DNA of 64,000 nucleotides from Asparagopsis taxiformis (GCA_030407315.1 JALQPE010002267.1:1-64000); one strand, 5' to 3'; positions 33,128 through 43,429 are shown, counted from the stretch's first letter. Notes: a model not told the origin generated them from the letters alone. A program made the numbers and translations.

Positions 33128-34762
33128 TCACTTGCGCCTGTTAGGCTGCACAACGTTTGGCTCGATTCTATCCTCTGATATTCTTTCGGGCTCCTCCACT
33201 CGCTGCATCGAATTATCAGCCTGTTCACGCTCCCCGTCCTCCATCTGTTCAATGAGCTGCAAAACTGTTTTGAGCTCTTCCTGCCCCAACGATGACAACT
33301 GACTAGGTTGCGAACGAATCTCGTTGTCAAGTGTAATTTCATCTGCACTATCAGCGTGATTGCCACGCCTCTTACGTCTTCTAGCGGCAAAAAGAAAGGC
33401 AACGAGAAATATAACAGCGGCAAAGAGCGCAACGCCACCACCAATGAGTGGAATCGGATTTCTAGACTCACGATCCGCGTCTTGTATTATCGCCACCTCA
33501 TCGGTACCGTTTGCAAACACAACCTGCGTGGAGGTGGATTCCCGTGGGAATACACCCATGCTTTGTATCCACGGAAGGATGGCCCTTGGATGCAAAAATA
33601 TAGACGGCAAATTATTACTGCAAAATTGCCTTGCAGATACACCGATTTGCACAATCCCTTCACCGCTTTCGCTGTACTGCACCAGTGCCGCATATACCGG
33701 TGCGATCTTTTGCTCGCATCCCGTGCACTCGTTCTCCTCAACATATCCAGCGCACACAAAACTATCTCCATTCGAAATCGCCAATTCCAGTTCATCCGGC
33801 ACCACAGCGCTTGTTCTTTGCGCACATTCCTCATTCAGATACACCGGCAAATCGATGAAATACTTGTTACCGGTGAAGGAAAGTCCGATTTCGCGACTGA
33901 ACGAACCCGCCGTCAGCGGCCCTATACCCGTGTGCAGTGATACCGTCTCGGCGCCGATTGGTGCTAACCGTGTTAATTCAACCAATGCTGCGTCGTTCAA
34001 CAGGTCTGTTGTAGAATTGTGCAAAACTACGTTTCGGACAGACCGTATCAAGTTTTCAGTTCCAGACGTGCTTCGAAATTCTACCTCGGAGAAAGTTGAC
34101 ATAGGACAACTTGCAGCAGTGAGCACCCATCTCGAAGTTATAAGCGATCCCAGGCAGTATGTCATATTCGATCTGCCGATACCGACGATCGGCGAGTATC
34201 GCTCGAAACCCTCTTGGCGAACAGACATCGCTTCTCCCAACTGCTGATCATTCCCGTTCGCTTCTTTAAAATTACTGTCTGCAGCTCGAGACGCCAATGT
34301 AGGCACCAACGATGAATTGGGAAATGGCTCCAGTACTATTGGACACACTTCAAAGGATTGGTGTTCACTAGATGTCGTGGAGAAGCGCACACTGTTTCGT
34401 GCGTTGAACAGGCTATACTGAGCCTTTGCAACAACAACAAAGGCACCGTTTCGAGAAACTGAGAATGTATCGTTATGCAGGAAGCGTTTCACATCATTCC
34501 GATCAGCACGGTCTGGAAGGAGATACGGTGTAACTGTGCGCACCAGATGTGTAGTGTTACGACTATTCGACGTGACGAAGAGCTGTAACGGAGACACGGG
34601 CGCAGATTTCTGCAACGTCAGAAGAGAAAAACTTACCGTGCAGGGGCAAGTTATCGGGGACGATGAGAGCAACCCGTCAGAGGAGTACATCATTTGCGCC
34701 GAGCACAGGGGTGTAAGCAACAGAGGAAGCAGCACGGACATAGTTGTCGCGTGTGGAGACAT
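33128..34762 (-). CDS. Catalytically dead serine protease homologue, membrane-anchored
   Basis: The start at ATG 34762 is chosen because a signal peptide follows (MSVLLPLLLTPLCSA); 544 residues. It has the shared CPC...CPIVL N-terminal domain and an S1 fold, but the catalytic His is replaced (TAASC instead of TAAHC) and the GDSGGP loop reads EQKIAP, so the nucleophile Ser is gone. The Asp strand (NDAALVEL) is kept. A transmembrane helix (GGVALFAAVIFLVAFLFA) and an acidic tail ending with SEDRIEPN follow. The frame is long and unbroken, which argues for a functional non-enzymatic role such as binding or regulating the active neighbours, rather than decay. Confidence 0.8.
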   Translation of the reverse strand: MSPHATTMSVLLPLLLTPLCSAQMMYSSDGLLSSSPITCPCTVSFSLLTLQKSAPVSPLQLFVTSNSRNTTHLVRTVTPYLLPDRADRNDVKRFLHNDTFSVSRNGAFVVVAKAQYSLFNARNSVRFSTTSSEHQSFEVCPIVLEPFPNSSLVPTLASRAADSNFKEANGNDQQLGEAMSVRQEGFERYSPIVGIGRSNMTYCLGSLITSRWVLTAASCPMSTFSEVEFRSTSGTENLIRSVRNVVLHNSTTDLLNDAALVELTRLAPIGAETVSLHTGIGPLTAGSFSREIGLSFTGNKYFIDLPVYLNEECAQRTSAVVPDELELAISNGDSFVCAGYVEENECTGCEQKIAPVYAALVQYSESGEGIVQIGVSARQFCSNNLPSIFLHPRAILPWIQSMGVFPRESTSTQVVFANGTDEVAIIQDADRESRNPIPLIGGGVALFAAVIFLVAFLFAARRRKRRGNHADSADEITLDNEIRSQPSQLSSLGQEELKTVLQLIEQMEDGEREQADNSMQRVEEPERISEDRIEPNVVQPNRRK

Positions 34763-35948
34763 GATGGAAGGGTCGGCTCGCGTGCAGCACCAGCACGGGA
34801 CGGATTTGGGGTGTGGACAAACATTATTGCAGGACGATGATGGTGATTGTATGGAACTGAAACAGAGGAAAGGCGTTTGTGACACGAATTACAGCTGCTT
34901 TCATCCAAAGAGATACAGGTGTAGATGAAATGTCCATTGAAGGCTGCCGGTCGGTCCGGGCTGTGGGTGGCAAGAGACGAGGAGATTCATGACCGACAGG
35001 GCAATCTGCCTCTGCTGACATCCTGCTCTGTAGGTCGTGTTGGCTGCCGGTTGGTTATACAGATGGCGTACGAAGAGTGTGGGCATTGATCATTACTGGT
35101 GCTGAATCTTGCCATGCATTGTCATGTATGAAGTTATTGTACAAGTGCTGAAGAACGTATGGTATGGTAGGCTTTAATGATCATACAACATGGACTTGAG
35201 TGCAACGTGCGGCGTGGCGTTGACTGTCGGTTGATTGTTGAACGGCAAAAAGATGGTAATAAACTGTATGCTATCTCGTCGACCGAGTGCGACATAGCGC
35301 TGCAGATGATGTTGTCGGCTTCGGACTAGAGGTAGACAGGTGTGTTGTGCTCGACCAAGTCCACATTGCTGCCCCCGTTGGCTGTAATTTGAATTCACAC
35401 TCACTCACCGTTTTATTTCGTCTGTCCCAAGTTATTTCACTGCAAATAACATCGCAACGGCTCGTTTCATCGCGCTGCACGGTGAAGGTACGCCAAGGAG
35501 TCTATGCTGTCCATAGCTCACCCCACGCAGTCCGCCCGCCACCACTTCTGCCCAACAAGTCTGCAGTGGCCCTTGTAATCCCCGAAACTGTCCTGCTTTC
35601 CCCAACGTCCACCATTTGAAAAGACTCGTCACAATGCACCCGTGCAATTTCATGCCATGCCATGGATGCCCCATTCATGCGACCCATGTCACGGTCTGTA
35701 TGCGTACAGTACTGCAGGATTAATTGGACAAATGACACCAATTAACAATACAATCTATCAATTCCATCATGCAATTTCCAACGCCACCAAGCCAATCTAC
35801 TACAACCACATTGATCCAAACCGTCATCGTTTTTCATTTCACCTTGCGCAATTTGTAATCCCTAGCTGTTCGTGCCGCGCTGCGCATTTCGAAAACGACT
35901 CTCGCCACTCTTCAACCAGCATCGATCGATTACGAAGCGCGTGCCAGT
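34763..35948. other. Intergenic, no gene recognised
   Basis: About 1.2 kb separating the protease cluster from the gene island. Short frames only, with no motif. Confidence 0.5.
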
Positions 35949-36120
35949 CATGACGGAAGAGCCGCGCAACATCAAACTGCCGCGTCTCAACACACCGGGA
36001 AACTCACGTGTACTCAACTTGGTCACGACACCGCTCGGCATCCCAGCCGTGCTTTTCGGCACATTGGCATTAGCATGTTACATATTCACACCGGATACAC
36101 CTGTCGCGAAGGACAAGTAA
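35949..36120 (+). CDS. Small single-pass membrane protein, 56 residues
   Basis: The ATG at 35949 gives MTEEPRNIKLPRL, then a hydrophobic helix around VTTPLGIPAVLFGTLALAC and a short polar end. The size and layout resemble small accessory subunits of mitochondrial or plastid complexes, but I do not recognise a family. The reading frame stays open upstream to 35872. Confidence 0.4.
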
Positions 36121-36495
36121 CCTCCAAGCATTTCCATGCCGTTCATTTTATTCTTCGCGACGCGATCGTATCCGAACATGCGATACCGAACTGCGCATGA
36201 TTGTTCATGTTTCAATTCGTGCTGCTTTGATGGGCGATTTAGACAAACAGTCTGTCTGCAGTTGGTTCGTCGCCATTCCTTGGGCACACACATGAACTCA
36301 ACGACCGTCTGCTTGGGACGTGTCCCTGACTCGGATTGACGCTCGAGATTACTGTAGCTTCTAAGTGTGTCCCTGTAGATATCATTGTTTGCTCTAGTCA
36401 GATGTCTTAAACAAGTTTGTTCATGAGTACTATGTAATTTGCAATAATCACACTTAGCCGCATCACGTGTTAATACCCAATAACGCTTCTGAAAA
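36121..36495. other. Short intergenic, no feature recognised
   Basis: 375 bp between the small membrane protein and the 3' end of the next minus-strand gene. Confidence 0.4.
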
Positions 36496-37860
36496 CTATT
36501 CCATACCATCGTCCTGTTGTCTACCTGGCAGATCGCCACCAACAGCCACAATCTCCTCCTCGGCGTCTGCATATTCATTGCGATTGAATTGATACGAAAG
36601 CGAACTGTCACTTCCATGTCCATCATTATCCTTGCCGGCAACTTTAGGCCGTTTAGGATTTGACGGCGAAACAACCATAGAGTCACCATCAAAATGTTTA
36701 TCACCGCCCCCCGTAGCTATAACCTCCTCCGATTCATACATGCCTTTCCGTAATGCTGCATCGCCTCTGCGAGGATTTCCACCACCAGACGCGATGACTT
36801 CCTCCTGAACATCATCCATTTGCGCACTAGAAAACCGACCATTGCCACTGTTCACACCGTTGGACAAATTATTACCATTGCCCACATCGTCATCATCGTC
36901 TTCGATGATTTGAACCTCACTATCCGGAGATTGAACTTTACGCACAGTTTGAGATGGCCGTGTTCTAGTTTGCGCTGCACGGTTATCCTTTTGGTCTGCT
37001 ACAAACGGTGAGCTACTTGCACGGTTATTGTGCAATCGTGACGCGTTTCGTTCACTACCACTGGCCGGCGCATTTTTCACCGATTTGCCCTTCACGGAGC
37101 CCACTTTCACCGGGCTGTCGCGCCTGATAAACTCCGGATGGAATGTCAAATCTTCAGCGTCCGGAGACTGTCTCTGTCTCTTGTTGGGCTTTTTCGGCGG
37201 CGTCACCTCTGGCGTTTCCAATTCAGCCAGACTAGCGGCTGCTGGCGGCGGGTGATACTCCGGCTCCATATCCGGTAAATAACGTGGACGACTCTGGCCA
37301 CATTTCGCGCGTTCTTCAAGCGGGATCACTGTAGCGGTCTCCATCCAGACAGTCAGCAACTCTGTGACAGACATCTGCCACTGCACCTCGCGGCACCGTT
37401 CGCGGAGGTGATTAATAGCGCGAGCAACGGGGCCGGTCGCGCGGCCTCCGCAGTACTCTAGCAGACGATGGCCGTATGTGACGCCGCGACGCGTCGTGCA
37501 ATAGCTGCGGAACACATGCACAACGAGCTCGGGTAGTTGGCGCACGCGGAGATGCACGATGGGGAGACATGTCTCCACGTGGCGACGCACGTACAAGTCG
37601 CTTAAATCGTCGCATGAAAAGAGAGAGGTACGCTGGATGGCGTACACTTCCTCGCGAACGATTTCATTCACCGAACGCAGCTCCTGCGCAAAGCGCGCCG
37701 CGCTGCGCGCGCCGATGTGTCGCGCGCGGATAGCGGCATCCACCTTGTCGGCGAAACGCTCGAGAAAGTTGACGAGGCGCGGTGTTAGTTTGACAGAACA
37801 TTGTTGTGATAGAGAAGAGACAACGCTCGGGCCTACTACGTCCATCCATGATTGAGTCAT
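36496..37860 (-). CDS. Unknown protein with a SUMO-interacting-type motif
   Basis: Family not recognised. The first ATG in frame is at 37860, giving 454 residues. Residues 1-190 are a folded, helical, Cys/His/Arg-containing region. The rest is disordered and basic, with PPKKPNKRQRQSPD resembling a nuclear localisation signal. VQIIEDDDDD at about residue 320 is a textbook SUMO-interacting motif (hydrophobic core plus acid run). Three copies of a motif of the type EEVIA(S/T)GGG or EEIVAVGGD are spaced along the last 100 residues. A nuclear, scaffold-like role is inferred. It is divergent from the HIBCH-like gene, with 221 bp between the start codons. Confidence 0.65.
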   Translation of the reverse strand: MTQSWMDVVGPSVVSSLSQQCSVKLTPRLVNFLERFADKVDAAIRARHIGARSAARFAQELRSVNEIVREEVYAIQRTSLFSCDDLSDLYVRRHVETCLPIVHLRVRQLPELVVHVFRSYCTTRRGVTYGHRLLEYCGGRATGPVARAINHLRERCREVQWQMSVTELLTVWMETATVIPLEERAKCGQSRPRYLPDMEPEYHPPPAAASLAELETPEVTPPKKPNKRQRQSPDAEDLTFHPEFIRRDSPVKVGSVKGKSVKNAPASGSERNASRLHNNRASSSPFVADQKDNRAAQTRTRPSQTVRKVQSPDSEVQIIEDDDDDVGNGNNLSNGVNSGNGRFSSAQMDDVQEEVIASGGGNPRRGDAALRKGMYESEEVIATGGGDKHFDGDSMVVSPSNPKRPKVAGKDNDGHGSDSSLSYQFNRNEYADAEEEIVAVGGDLPGRQQDDGME

Positions 37861-38081
37861 TGTGTGTGCGATGAAGATTGCAGTTACTGTGACGCACAAT
37901 GGCGGATCATTAAAAGATCCGGTCTGTTTCTGGACGACAGATTAAAACTTGGCATCATATGTTGCAAGAAAAATTGTCGGTATACAGTCGTAGACACGTG
38001 TGTCGTGCGATACTTGATTTAACAGTTGCCATCATCTCTCCACGCTAAACCGCCGACCTCGCTTGATGCATCTCCCGCAAA

Positions 38082-39149
38082 ATGACGTCCAAGCCCATCA
38101 CCCATGACAAACTAACCGCCGCTCATATCACTCTAACCCATCTGCAAACGAGTCACATCAATGTGCTGCATGCAACGCTCTCCAATACCAAGCGGCTGAA
38201 TGCATTATCGCGCATATCGTTCAATGCATTGAACTACATAGTCGACCTGGCCATCTCGCTGCAACCGTGCTACTTGCTCATATCGTCCTCTGCGCGCGTG
38301 TTCAGTGCCGGCGGTGATGTGGTCGCCGTGCAAAAAGTCATAACGTCCACCACCATATCTCCGGCCGTACGCATCGAAGAAGGCGTGCAAATTCTCGTTA
38401 CCGAATACAAATTTATGGAGCGTCTTGCGGCACTTGACCGTAACGTCGTCACCATTTCATTCGCAGATGGAAAGGCCATTGGTGCCGGCGCCGGTCTCTT
38501 CACGCTTTGCAACGTTCGTCTGGTGACCGAGTCGGCCGCGCTGTCCATGCCGGAGGGCAAGATTGGTCTTGTACCCGATTGTGCTGTCAGCAGAATCTAT
38601 GCCTCGCTGCCGGGTGGTATGGGGATGTATCTGGCTATGACGGGGGCCATGCTTTCAGCTGCGGACATGGTCGAGCTTGGGGTGGCTGATGCGGGAGCAA
38701 GCGATGTGCAGTCGTTTCTGGACGCTTTATCCACTGTGCAGCAAGTGTCAATTGAGGAAGCGATGCGCGTTGCAAGGGCGTCGCAGGTGGAGATGGCGGT
38801 CGGGAAGGAGAGCATTTGCTCGGCGGATGGATTGTTCCGACGCGGTGTGGATGATTGTTTTCTCAGGATGAGCTTTGATGAAATTGTAGACGCCGTGAAG
38901 ACGCACGCGGAAATGAATGAAGCGTGGGCAGTCGGAGCTATGCGCGCAATGAACACGGCTGCACCGCAGGCGAGTCGAAAGATTTTCAAAATGATGCGCG
39001 AAGCATATGAGGCGCGTGATGAAACGGTTGCGGAGGCGTTGGCGCGCGAAACGGAGTATATGACGGAGCTGATAGCCGCTTACGAATTCCGAGAGGGCGT
39101 CCGTGCTCTGCTTATCGACAAGGATGGCGCTCCACAATGGAAATCGTGA
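38082..39149 (+). CDS. 3-hydroxyisobutyryl-CoA hydrolase-like (crotonase fold)
   Basis: 355 residues from the ATG at 38082. Crotonase-fold motifs are in order: FSAGGDV (oxyanion loop), GKAIGAGAGLF (second oxyanion hairpin) and MPEGKIGLVPD, where Glu and Asp match the catalytic pair of HIBCH. LPGGMGMYLAMTG and an extended C-terminal helical region also fit HIBCH rather than a plain enoyl-CoA hydratase. HIBCH hydrolyses 3-hydroxyisobutyryl-CoA in mitochondrial valine breakdown; some relatives are peroxisomal. No clear targeting peptide is visible. An enoyl-CoA hydratase remains the alternative. Confidence 0.8.
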   Translation: MTSKPITHDKLTAAHITLTHLQTSHINVLHATLSNTKRLNALSRISFNALNYIVDLAISLQPCYLLISSSARVFSAGGDVVAVQKVITSTTISPAVRIEEGVQILVTEYKFMERLAALDRNVVTISFADGKAIGAGAGLFTLCNVRLVTESAALSMPEGKIGLVPDCAVSRIYASLPGGMGMYLAMTGAMLSAADMVELGVADAGASDVQSFLDALSTVQQVSIEEAMRVARASQVEMAVGKESICSADGLFRRGVDDCFLRMSFDEIVDAVKTHAEMNEAWAVGAMRAMNTAAPQASRKIFKMMREAYEARDETVAEALARETEYMTELIAAYEFREGVRALLIDKDGAPQWKS

Positions 39150-39297
39150 TTTTTTTGAAATTTTGGACCTCACCATTCCATACATTTCAACTCCCAGTCA
39201 TTGACTGTCTCAGTTGTCCGCCGCTTCGTCCACATGTTCCATAAAGCGCTGCCGAGCTGAGACACTTATCCGTTCTGTCGCTCATGACATTCCTGCA

Positions 39298-40887
39298 ATG
39301 GATCACGTACTCGCCTTACGACCCATCATTGTTTCTTCCCGCATCTATGTCCAGGAAACACTTCCACTCGCACGTGATGCGTTAGAAGCTACACTCGAAG
39401 CCTCCCACCTCACGATTCGCCTTGTCTTCCGTCTAACTCGTCCGTTCCTCCTCCTTTTTACATCCCTGCTTCGTCTCGCAGCACCCATTCTCCGTCGACT
39501 CTCCCTCCATCTCTGGACCATCATCTGCCTCCAGCCGACGCACATCCTCGCCGCCGAGGCCCTTTTCGCCTTTGTATTGCTCCTTCTAATCCTAATAGAA
39601 CGCCGCTATGGCTTTCTCCGCCGCCTCCATGCAGCCACCCTTGGCATGGCTACAATCGTTCTGCGCAGGTACCGAAAAATGCTATCAAACGTCCGAGCAA
39701 AGTCTCGTCTTGCCGCAGCTGCTCTTCCACACCTCCTTTTCCTCACTATTGCAACACTCGTGCAATACCTCGCCGGCCATTATCTAATCCCTATAACACA
39801 AGGACCAGGAATGGTCATTCTAACCGTTGCAATCCCCGCTTGGCACACAATCCTTCTGCTCTACTCTGTGGACATCGAACCGCCAGCAACTCCACAAATT
39901 GAACCAGCTCCAGTCACACCATCTCCGACTATGGTTACAACCCCCACAACGCCTCTCTCATCCACTCCGCGTCCACGCCGACGCCGACGCCAGAAATCAT
40001 CCGATATGCGTCGCGCAGCGCAAGTCGCTGCTGAAATCGAAAACGACGGCAACACAACAAACATACCACGAACTCGTTTTGCAATCGAAGCCGCCCCGTC
40101 CCCTTCCACCCCGCCGGTGTCGAAACAAGTTGACGATGAAGATGACAGCGCCATCCGCGAAAAGGAGGAGCTAGATGTGCTACGTTTCTGGGTACTATTT
40201 GGCATCACGTGGACAGTCCGATCCGTCGTGTGGTTTTTCACACCAGCCCTATTGTCCCATTTCATGGCGCGGTTTGATACGCTGCTCTTCTGGTGGTTCC
40301 TATGGCTACAGATCGGTGCAACGTCTGGCTCACGCCTCATCTATCGCTTGATATCAAAGGTAGCGCGACGACGCTGGAGGCTCGATGCGCGGAAGAAGAG
40401 GGAGGCACGATTGGAACAACTCGGACTAATTATGCGAATGCTAGTGAGTGCTCGTGTTGTTACAGGTGATCGTGCTGCAAGTTTGACGAATAACTTTGCG
40501 GAATCAGGCTTTGCGTTGATCGGTGTTGTTTTTCTCGTTACACCTCGCGTCGCTACATTTCTGGGCACATTGCTCATTGGCTTGTTGGTCCCGTGCTATC
40601 TCAGCACTAGTATGCTGGAGACAGGCGCAGATGGATTGTCAAGACATAATTGGTTGAGTTACTGGGCAGTCATCGCACTTTTGGACGCCCTGTTGACATT
40701 GTGGTCTGATTTTATCTCATGGCTACCGCTGTGGTATCACGCGAAAATGGTTCTCATTCTATGGTTACAGTTGCCCTATTATAGAGGCTGCGTCGTTCTG
40801 TTGGACTACTTTATGGGTCATGTCGGAAGCGCTCTCTCCACCGTGCGGAAACAAGCAGTTACACCACGGAAAAGAAAACGTGCATAG
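39298..40887 (+). CDS. Multi-pass membrane protein with a TB2/DP1/HVA22 (REEP-like) domain
   Basis: The first ATG in frame is at 39298, giving 529 residues. The N-terminal half has several hydrophobic helices (IRLVFRLTRPFLLLF, EALFAFVLLLLILIE, LTVAIPAWHTILLLY). A Pro/Thr- and Arg-rich polar linker follows at about 220-310, then a second membrane block. The C-terminal LSYWAVIALLDALL ... WLPLWYHAKMVLILWLQLPYYRG matches the TB2/DP1/HVA22 signature of ER-shaping hairpin proteins (Yop1, REEP). The protein is over twice the usual family size because of the N-terminal extension. A role in ER or vesicle membrane curvature is inferred. Confidence 0.7.
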   Translation: MDHVLALRPIIVSSRIYVQETLPLARDALEATLEASHLTIRLVFRLTRPFLLLFTSLLRLAAPILRRLSLHLWTIICLQPTHILAAEALFAFVLLLLILIERRYGFLRRLHAATLGMATIVLRRYRKMLSNVRAKSRLAAAALPHLLFLTIATLVQYLAGHYLIPITQGPGMVILTVAIPAWHTILLLYSVDIEPPATPQIEPAPVTPSPTMVTTPTTPLSSTPRPRRRRRQKSSDMRRAAQVAAEIENDGNTTNIPRTRFAIEAAPSPSTPPVSKQVDDEDDSAIREKEELDVLRFWVLFGITWTVRSVVWFFTPALLSHFMARFDTLLFWWFLWLQIGATSGSRLIYRLISKVARRRWRLDARKKREARLEQLGLIMRMLVSARVVTGDRAASLTNNFAESGFALIGVVFLVTPRVATFLGTLLIGLLVPCYLSTSMLETGADGLSRHNWLSYWAVIALLDALLTLWSDFISWLPLWYHAKMVLILWLQLPYYRGCVVLLDYFMGHVGSALSTVRKQAVTPRKRKRA

Positions 40888-40992
40888 GTTTTGTAGCAAA
40901 CTATGTACATAGAATGGATATCGAAATGACTTGTAAAACATGCACTATATATTTTCTGTGTAGCAATGTTGCGAGAACTTGCTTGTTCCCGT

Positions 40993-41730
40993 TCATACGT
41001 CGTCATCATCATCATCCAAGTTTTCTATAAAAGCCTCAACAGCTGGCGTAATTCGCTGCAGATCCTTGCCTTTCAACACTGCAAATCCGTCCTCCATTTC
41101 CATCGCAACAAGTAACACAGGCTCAGTAGGTTTCACTACAACAAACTCCATACCGTCATGTAGAAACTGTGACAAAACCTCCACTTCCTGCTCATCATCT
41201 TCCAGATCTCCCTCTTCCTGCCCCTCAAACCCTTCCTCCTCTTCTTCCTCATCATCATCAAGTCTATTACTATCATCGACAGTCAGCACATAGGCCGATC
41301 TAAGCAACTTGAGGTCATCCTCCGCCAGCACCGCACGCGCATTATCGAAAAGCAAATCGATTACTTCAGAGTCCTCCACAGCCTCCAATTGTCCGGACGA
41401 CTCGTCGATTCGCGCGAAAATCACAGGGTCATGAATTGGATAACACAGCACATAATTCTCACCCTCATGCTCCATGTAGTGCTCCACACCACATGACAGG
41501 GTCCGTCCGTCCTGATCGGTCAATAGCAATTGCTCCTCCTCCGAATCTTCATCCGGATCCGGTGCATCTTCAAAGCATGTAGGCGTCATGCGACGCACGG
41601 GTGATACACATCGTGTCGAAACGCGCGGCTGGAAACGCGCCGTTCGTTGCGGTTGCAATTGCTGTCGACCACTTGTACGCCATGGACTCGTCGAAACCGC
41701 TAGTGGAATCACAAAGGCAGCTAGCGACAT
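40993..41730 (-). CDS. DUF3727/DUF1292-type protein, probably plastid-targeted
   Basis: 245 residues from the ATG at 41730. The first ~45 residues are Ser/Thr/Arg/Gln-rich with almost no acids, as in a plastid transit peptide. A DUF1292-like part (LLLTDQDGRTLSCGVEHYMEHEGENYVLCYPIHDPV) and a DUF3727-like part follow, the latter interrupted by a long Asp/Glu run and ending in a poly-Asp tail. Cyanobacterial and plastid proteins share this pairing; their molecular function is not known to me. It is divergent from OGG1, with 268 bp between starts. Confidence 0.7.
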   Translation of the reverse strand: MSLAAFVIPLAVSTSPWRTSGRQQLQPQRTARFQPRVSTRCVSPVRRMTPTCFEDAPDPDEDSEEEQLLLTDQDGRTLSCGVEHYMEHEGENYVLCYPIHDPVIFARIDESSGQLEAVEDSEVIDLLFDNARAVLAEDDLKLLRSAYVLTVDDSNRLDDDEEEEEEGFEGQEEGDLEDDEQEVEVLSQFLHDGMEFVVVKPTEPVLLVAMEMEDGFAVLKGKDLQRITPAVEAFIENLDDDDDDV

Positions 41731-41998
41731 TGTGCGAGTTGGTTCCGAACTAATCGATTGCTTGCCTGGCGTAAAGAGCGATGCGGGGATTGACCGAACG
41801 AAGTAGTCGTGGAGATCAGCACGAAATCTAAAGGGTACATGAAGATATCTGTGCTGGTGCGTGATTGGTTGGCGATGTTAAAATTAATATCTTTTGTGTC
41901 TCAACGTGATGCTTGAATAAATTATCCAAACATCTCAGCCGCTCTGCTTCCCGCGATCGCTACGACTGGCCTTCAAGTGTTGACGTTATTCCAGACCG

Positions 41999-43429
41999 AT
42001 GCTATCCATAGATTCAGCATTTGTACCCGTGCTACTCCGTCTTCCACTACGTCATCCACAGCGCCGCCGTTTGCGAGCTTGTCCCAAGACTTTAGCATAC
42101 GCCTCTTCATCACCTGCATCCACCGAAAACGACGTATGGCGACACTTTGTCCCGACTGATGGTTTGCTCCGCCTCCAGCTCACGCTTTTCTCCGGCCAAG
42201 CTTTTCGATGGCGCGATTGTGGAATCCATCAGCATTTTGTGAGCGAATCTTCTGCCCGCATTATATGTCGAGAGTGGGCCGGAGTAATCGGTACGCGATT
42301 GTATGTCCTGCGCCAGAGTGAACAACCTCCTCCTACGAATGATTTTGTTTGGTGGCGGGTAGCCGGAGCAATAAATCTTTCCAAGTCTGGTGTGAATTCC
42401 AAACGCAGTAATGAAAATGAAGATGAAGCAGTTCTTCACGATTACTTTCGTCTATCCCATGATACAACCGCACTCATGAAGTCGTTCTGCGCCGCGGACA
42501 CCAATTTTAACAGCGTGTTTCCCTTCTATTGCGGTCTACGCACGTTGCGTACTCCGCCTGTGGAATGTTTATTCTCGTTCATTTGCTCATCAAACAACAA
42601 CATTAAACGCATCTCAACCATGGTCACCCATCTATCAATGGCGCACGGAACATTGATCGCGACGCATGCAGACCATGATTACTACACATTTCCAACCGTC
42701 GAACAACTCTCAAACAACTGTTCAGAGGAAGAGCTCCGTGAAGCAGGCTTTGGCTATCGCGCACGCTACATTCCAGGGACCGCCACGATGCTACATCGTC
42801 TCGCTGAAGAAAAACAACTCTCAGCGGAAGAGCTTCTCCATTCATGGCGATCCCTTGCACGCAAACAGGTCGCCGAGCAACTTGTACGTTTCCCCGGAAT
42901 CGGTCGAAAAGTCGCCGGATGTATCGCACTGCTGTCTCTTGACCAGCTAGGCGAAATTCCAGTCGATACGCATGTGTGGAAAATTGCAATTCGCTATATG
43001 CCTGAGCTCGAGCAAAAGTCGCTTACGGACCGCGTGTATGAGCGTGTGGGCAATTTCTTTCGGGAGAGGTTTGGTGAGGAATATGCCGGATTGGCACACA
43101 ACGTGTTATTCGTGGGCGAACTCAGCGACTTTAAGAAGTTGAACAAGCGTGAAGTAAAAGGGAAGAAAAGAGGGAAGAAGAGCAAGGCTGAGTTGAAAGG
43201 CGCAAAGGAGGAAGCGTTCACTGCGGTGCATCCAAAGGCGGAGACCAATTTGTTAGCGAAGAAGGAAGAAACGATAGTCAAAAATGAACCTATTGAAGCA
43301 GTAGAGGAAAGGACGAAGTGGGCAGATATATCAGATTTTACAAGGAAACGAAAACTGCGCGTAAATACGCGTGCCCGCAAATCCCCGCGGAAATCGACCA
43401 AGGATGGCAACGGTCCGGAGAATAGTTGA
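41999..43429 (+). CDS. OGG1: 8-oxoguanine DNA glycosylase/AP lyase
   Basis: 476 residues from the ATG at 41999. It excises 8-oxoguanine opposite cytosine in base excision repair. The N-terminal lobe has LTLFSGQAFRWRD, matching the OGG N-domain. The helix-hairpin-helix region shows FPGIGRKVAGCIALLSLD with the catalytic Lys, followed by PVDTHVWKIA with the catalytic Asp. LAHNVLFVGELSDF matches the end of the family core. Beyond it lies a ~100-residue Lys-rich tail with several possible nuclear localisation signals, longer than in human OGG1. The N-terminus (SIDSAFVPVLLRLPLRHPQRRRLR) could also target mitochondria or plastid. Confidence 0.92.
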   Translation: MLSIDSAFVPVLLRLPLRHPQRRRLRACPKTLAYASSSPASTENDVWRHFVPTDGLLRLQLTLFSGQAFRWRDCGIHQHFVSESSARIICREWAGVIGTRLYVLRQSEQPPPTNDFVWWRVAGAINLSKSGVNSKRSNENEDEAVLHDYFRLSHDTTALMKSFCAADTNFNSVFPFYCGLRTLRTPPVECLFSFICSSNNNIKRISTMVTHLSMAHGTLIATHADHDYYTFPTVEQLSNNCSEEELREAGFGYRARYIPGTATMLHRLAEEKQLSAEELLHSWRSLARKQVAEQLVRFPGIGRKVAGCIALLSLDQLGEIPVDTHVWKIAIRYMPELEQKSLTDRVYERVGNFFRERFGEEYAGLAHNVLFVGELSDFKKLNKREVKGKKRGKKSKAELKGAKEEAFTAVHPKAETNLLAKKEETIVKNEPIEAVEERTKWADISDFTRKRKLRVNTRARKSPRKSTKDGNGPENS

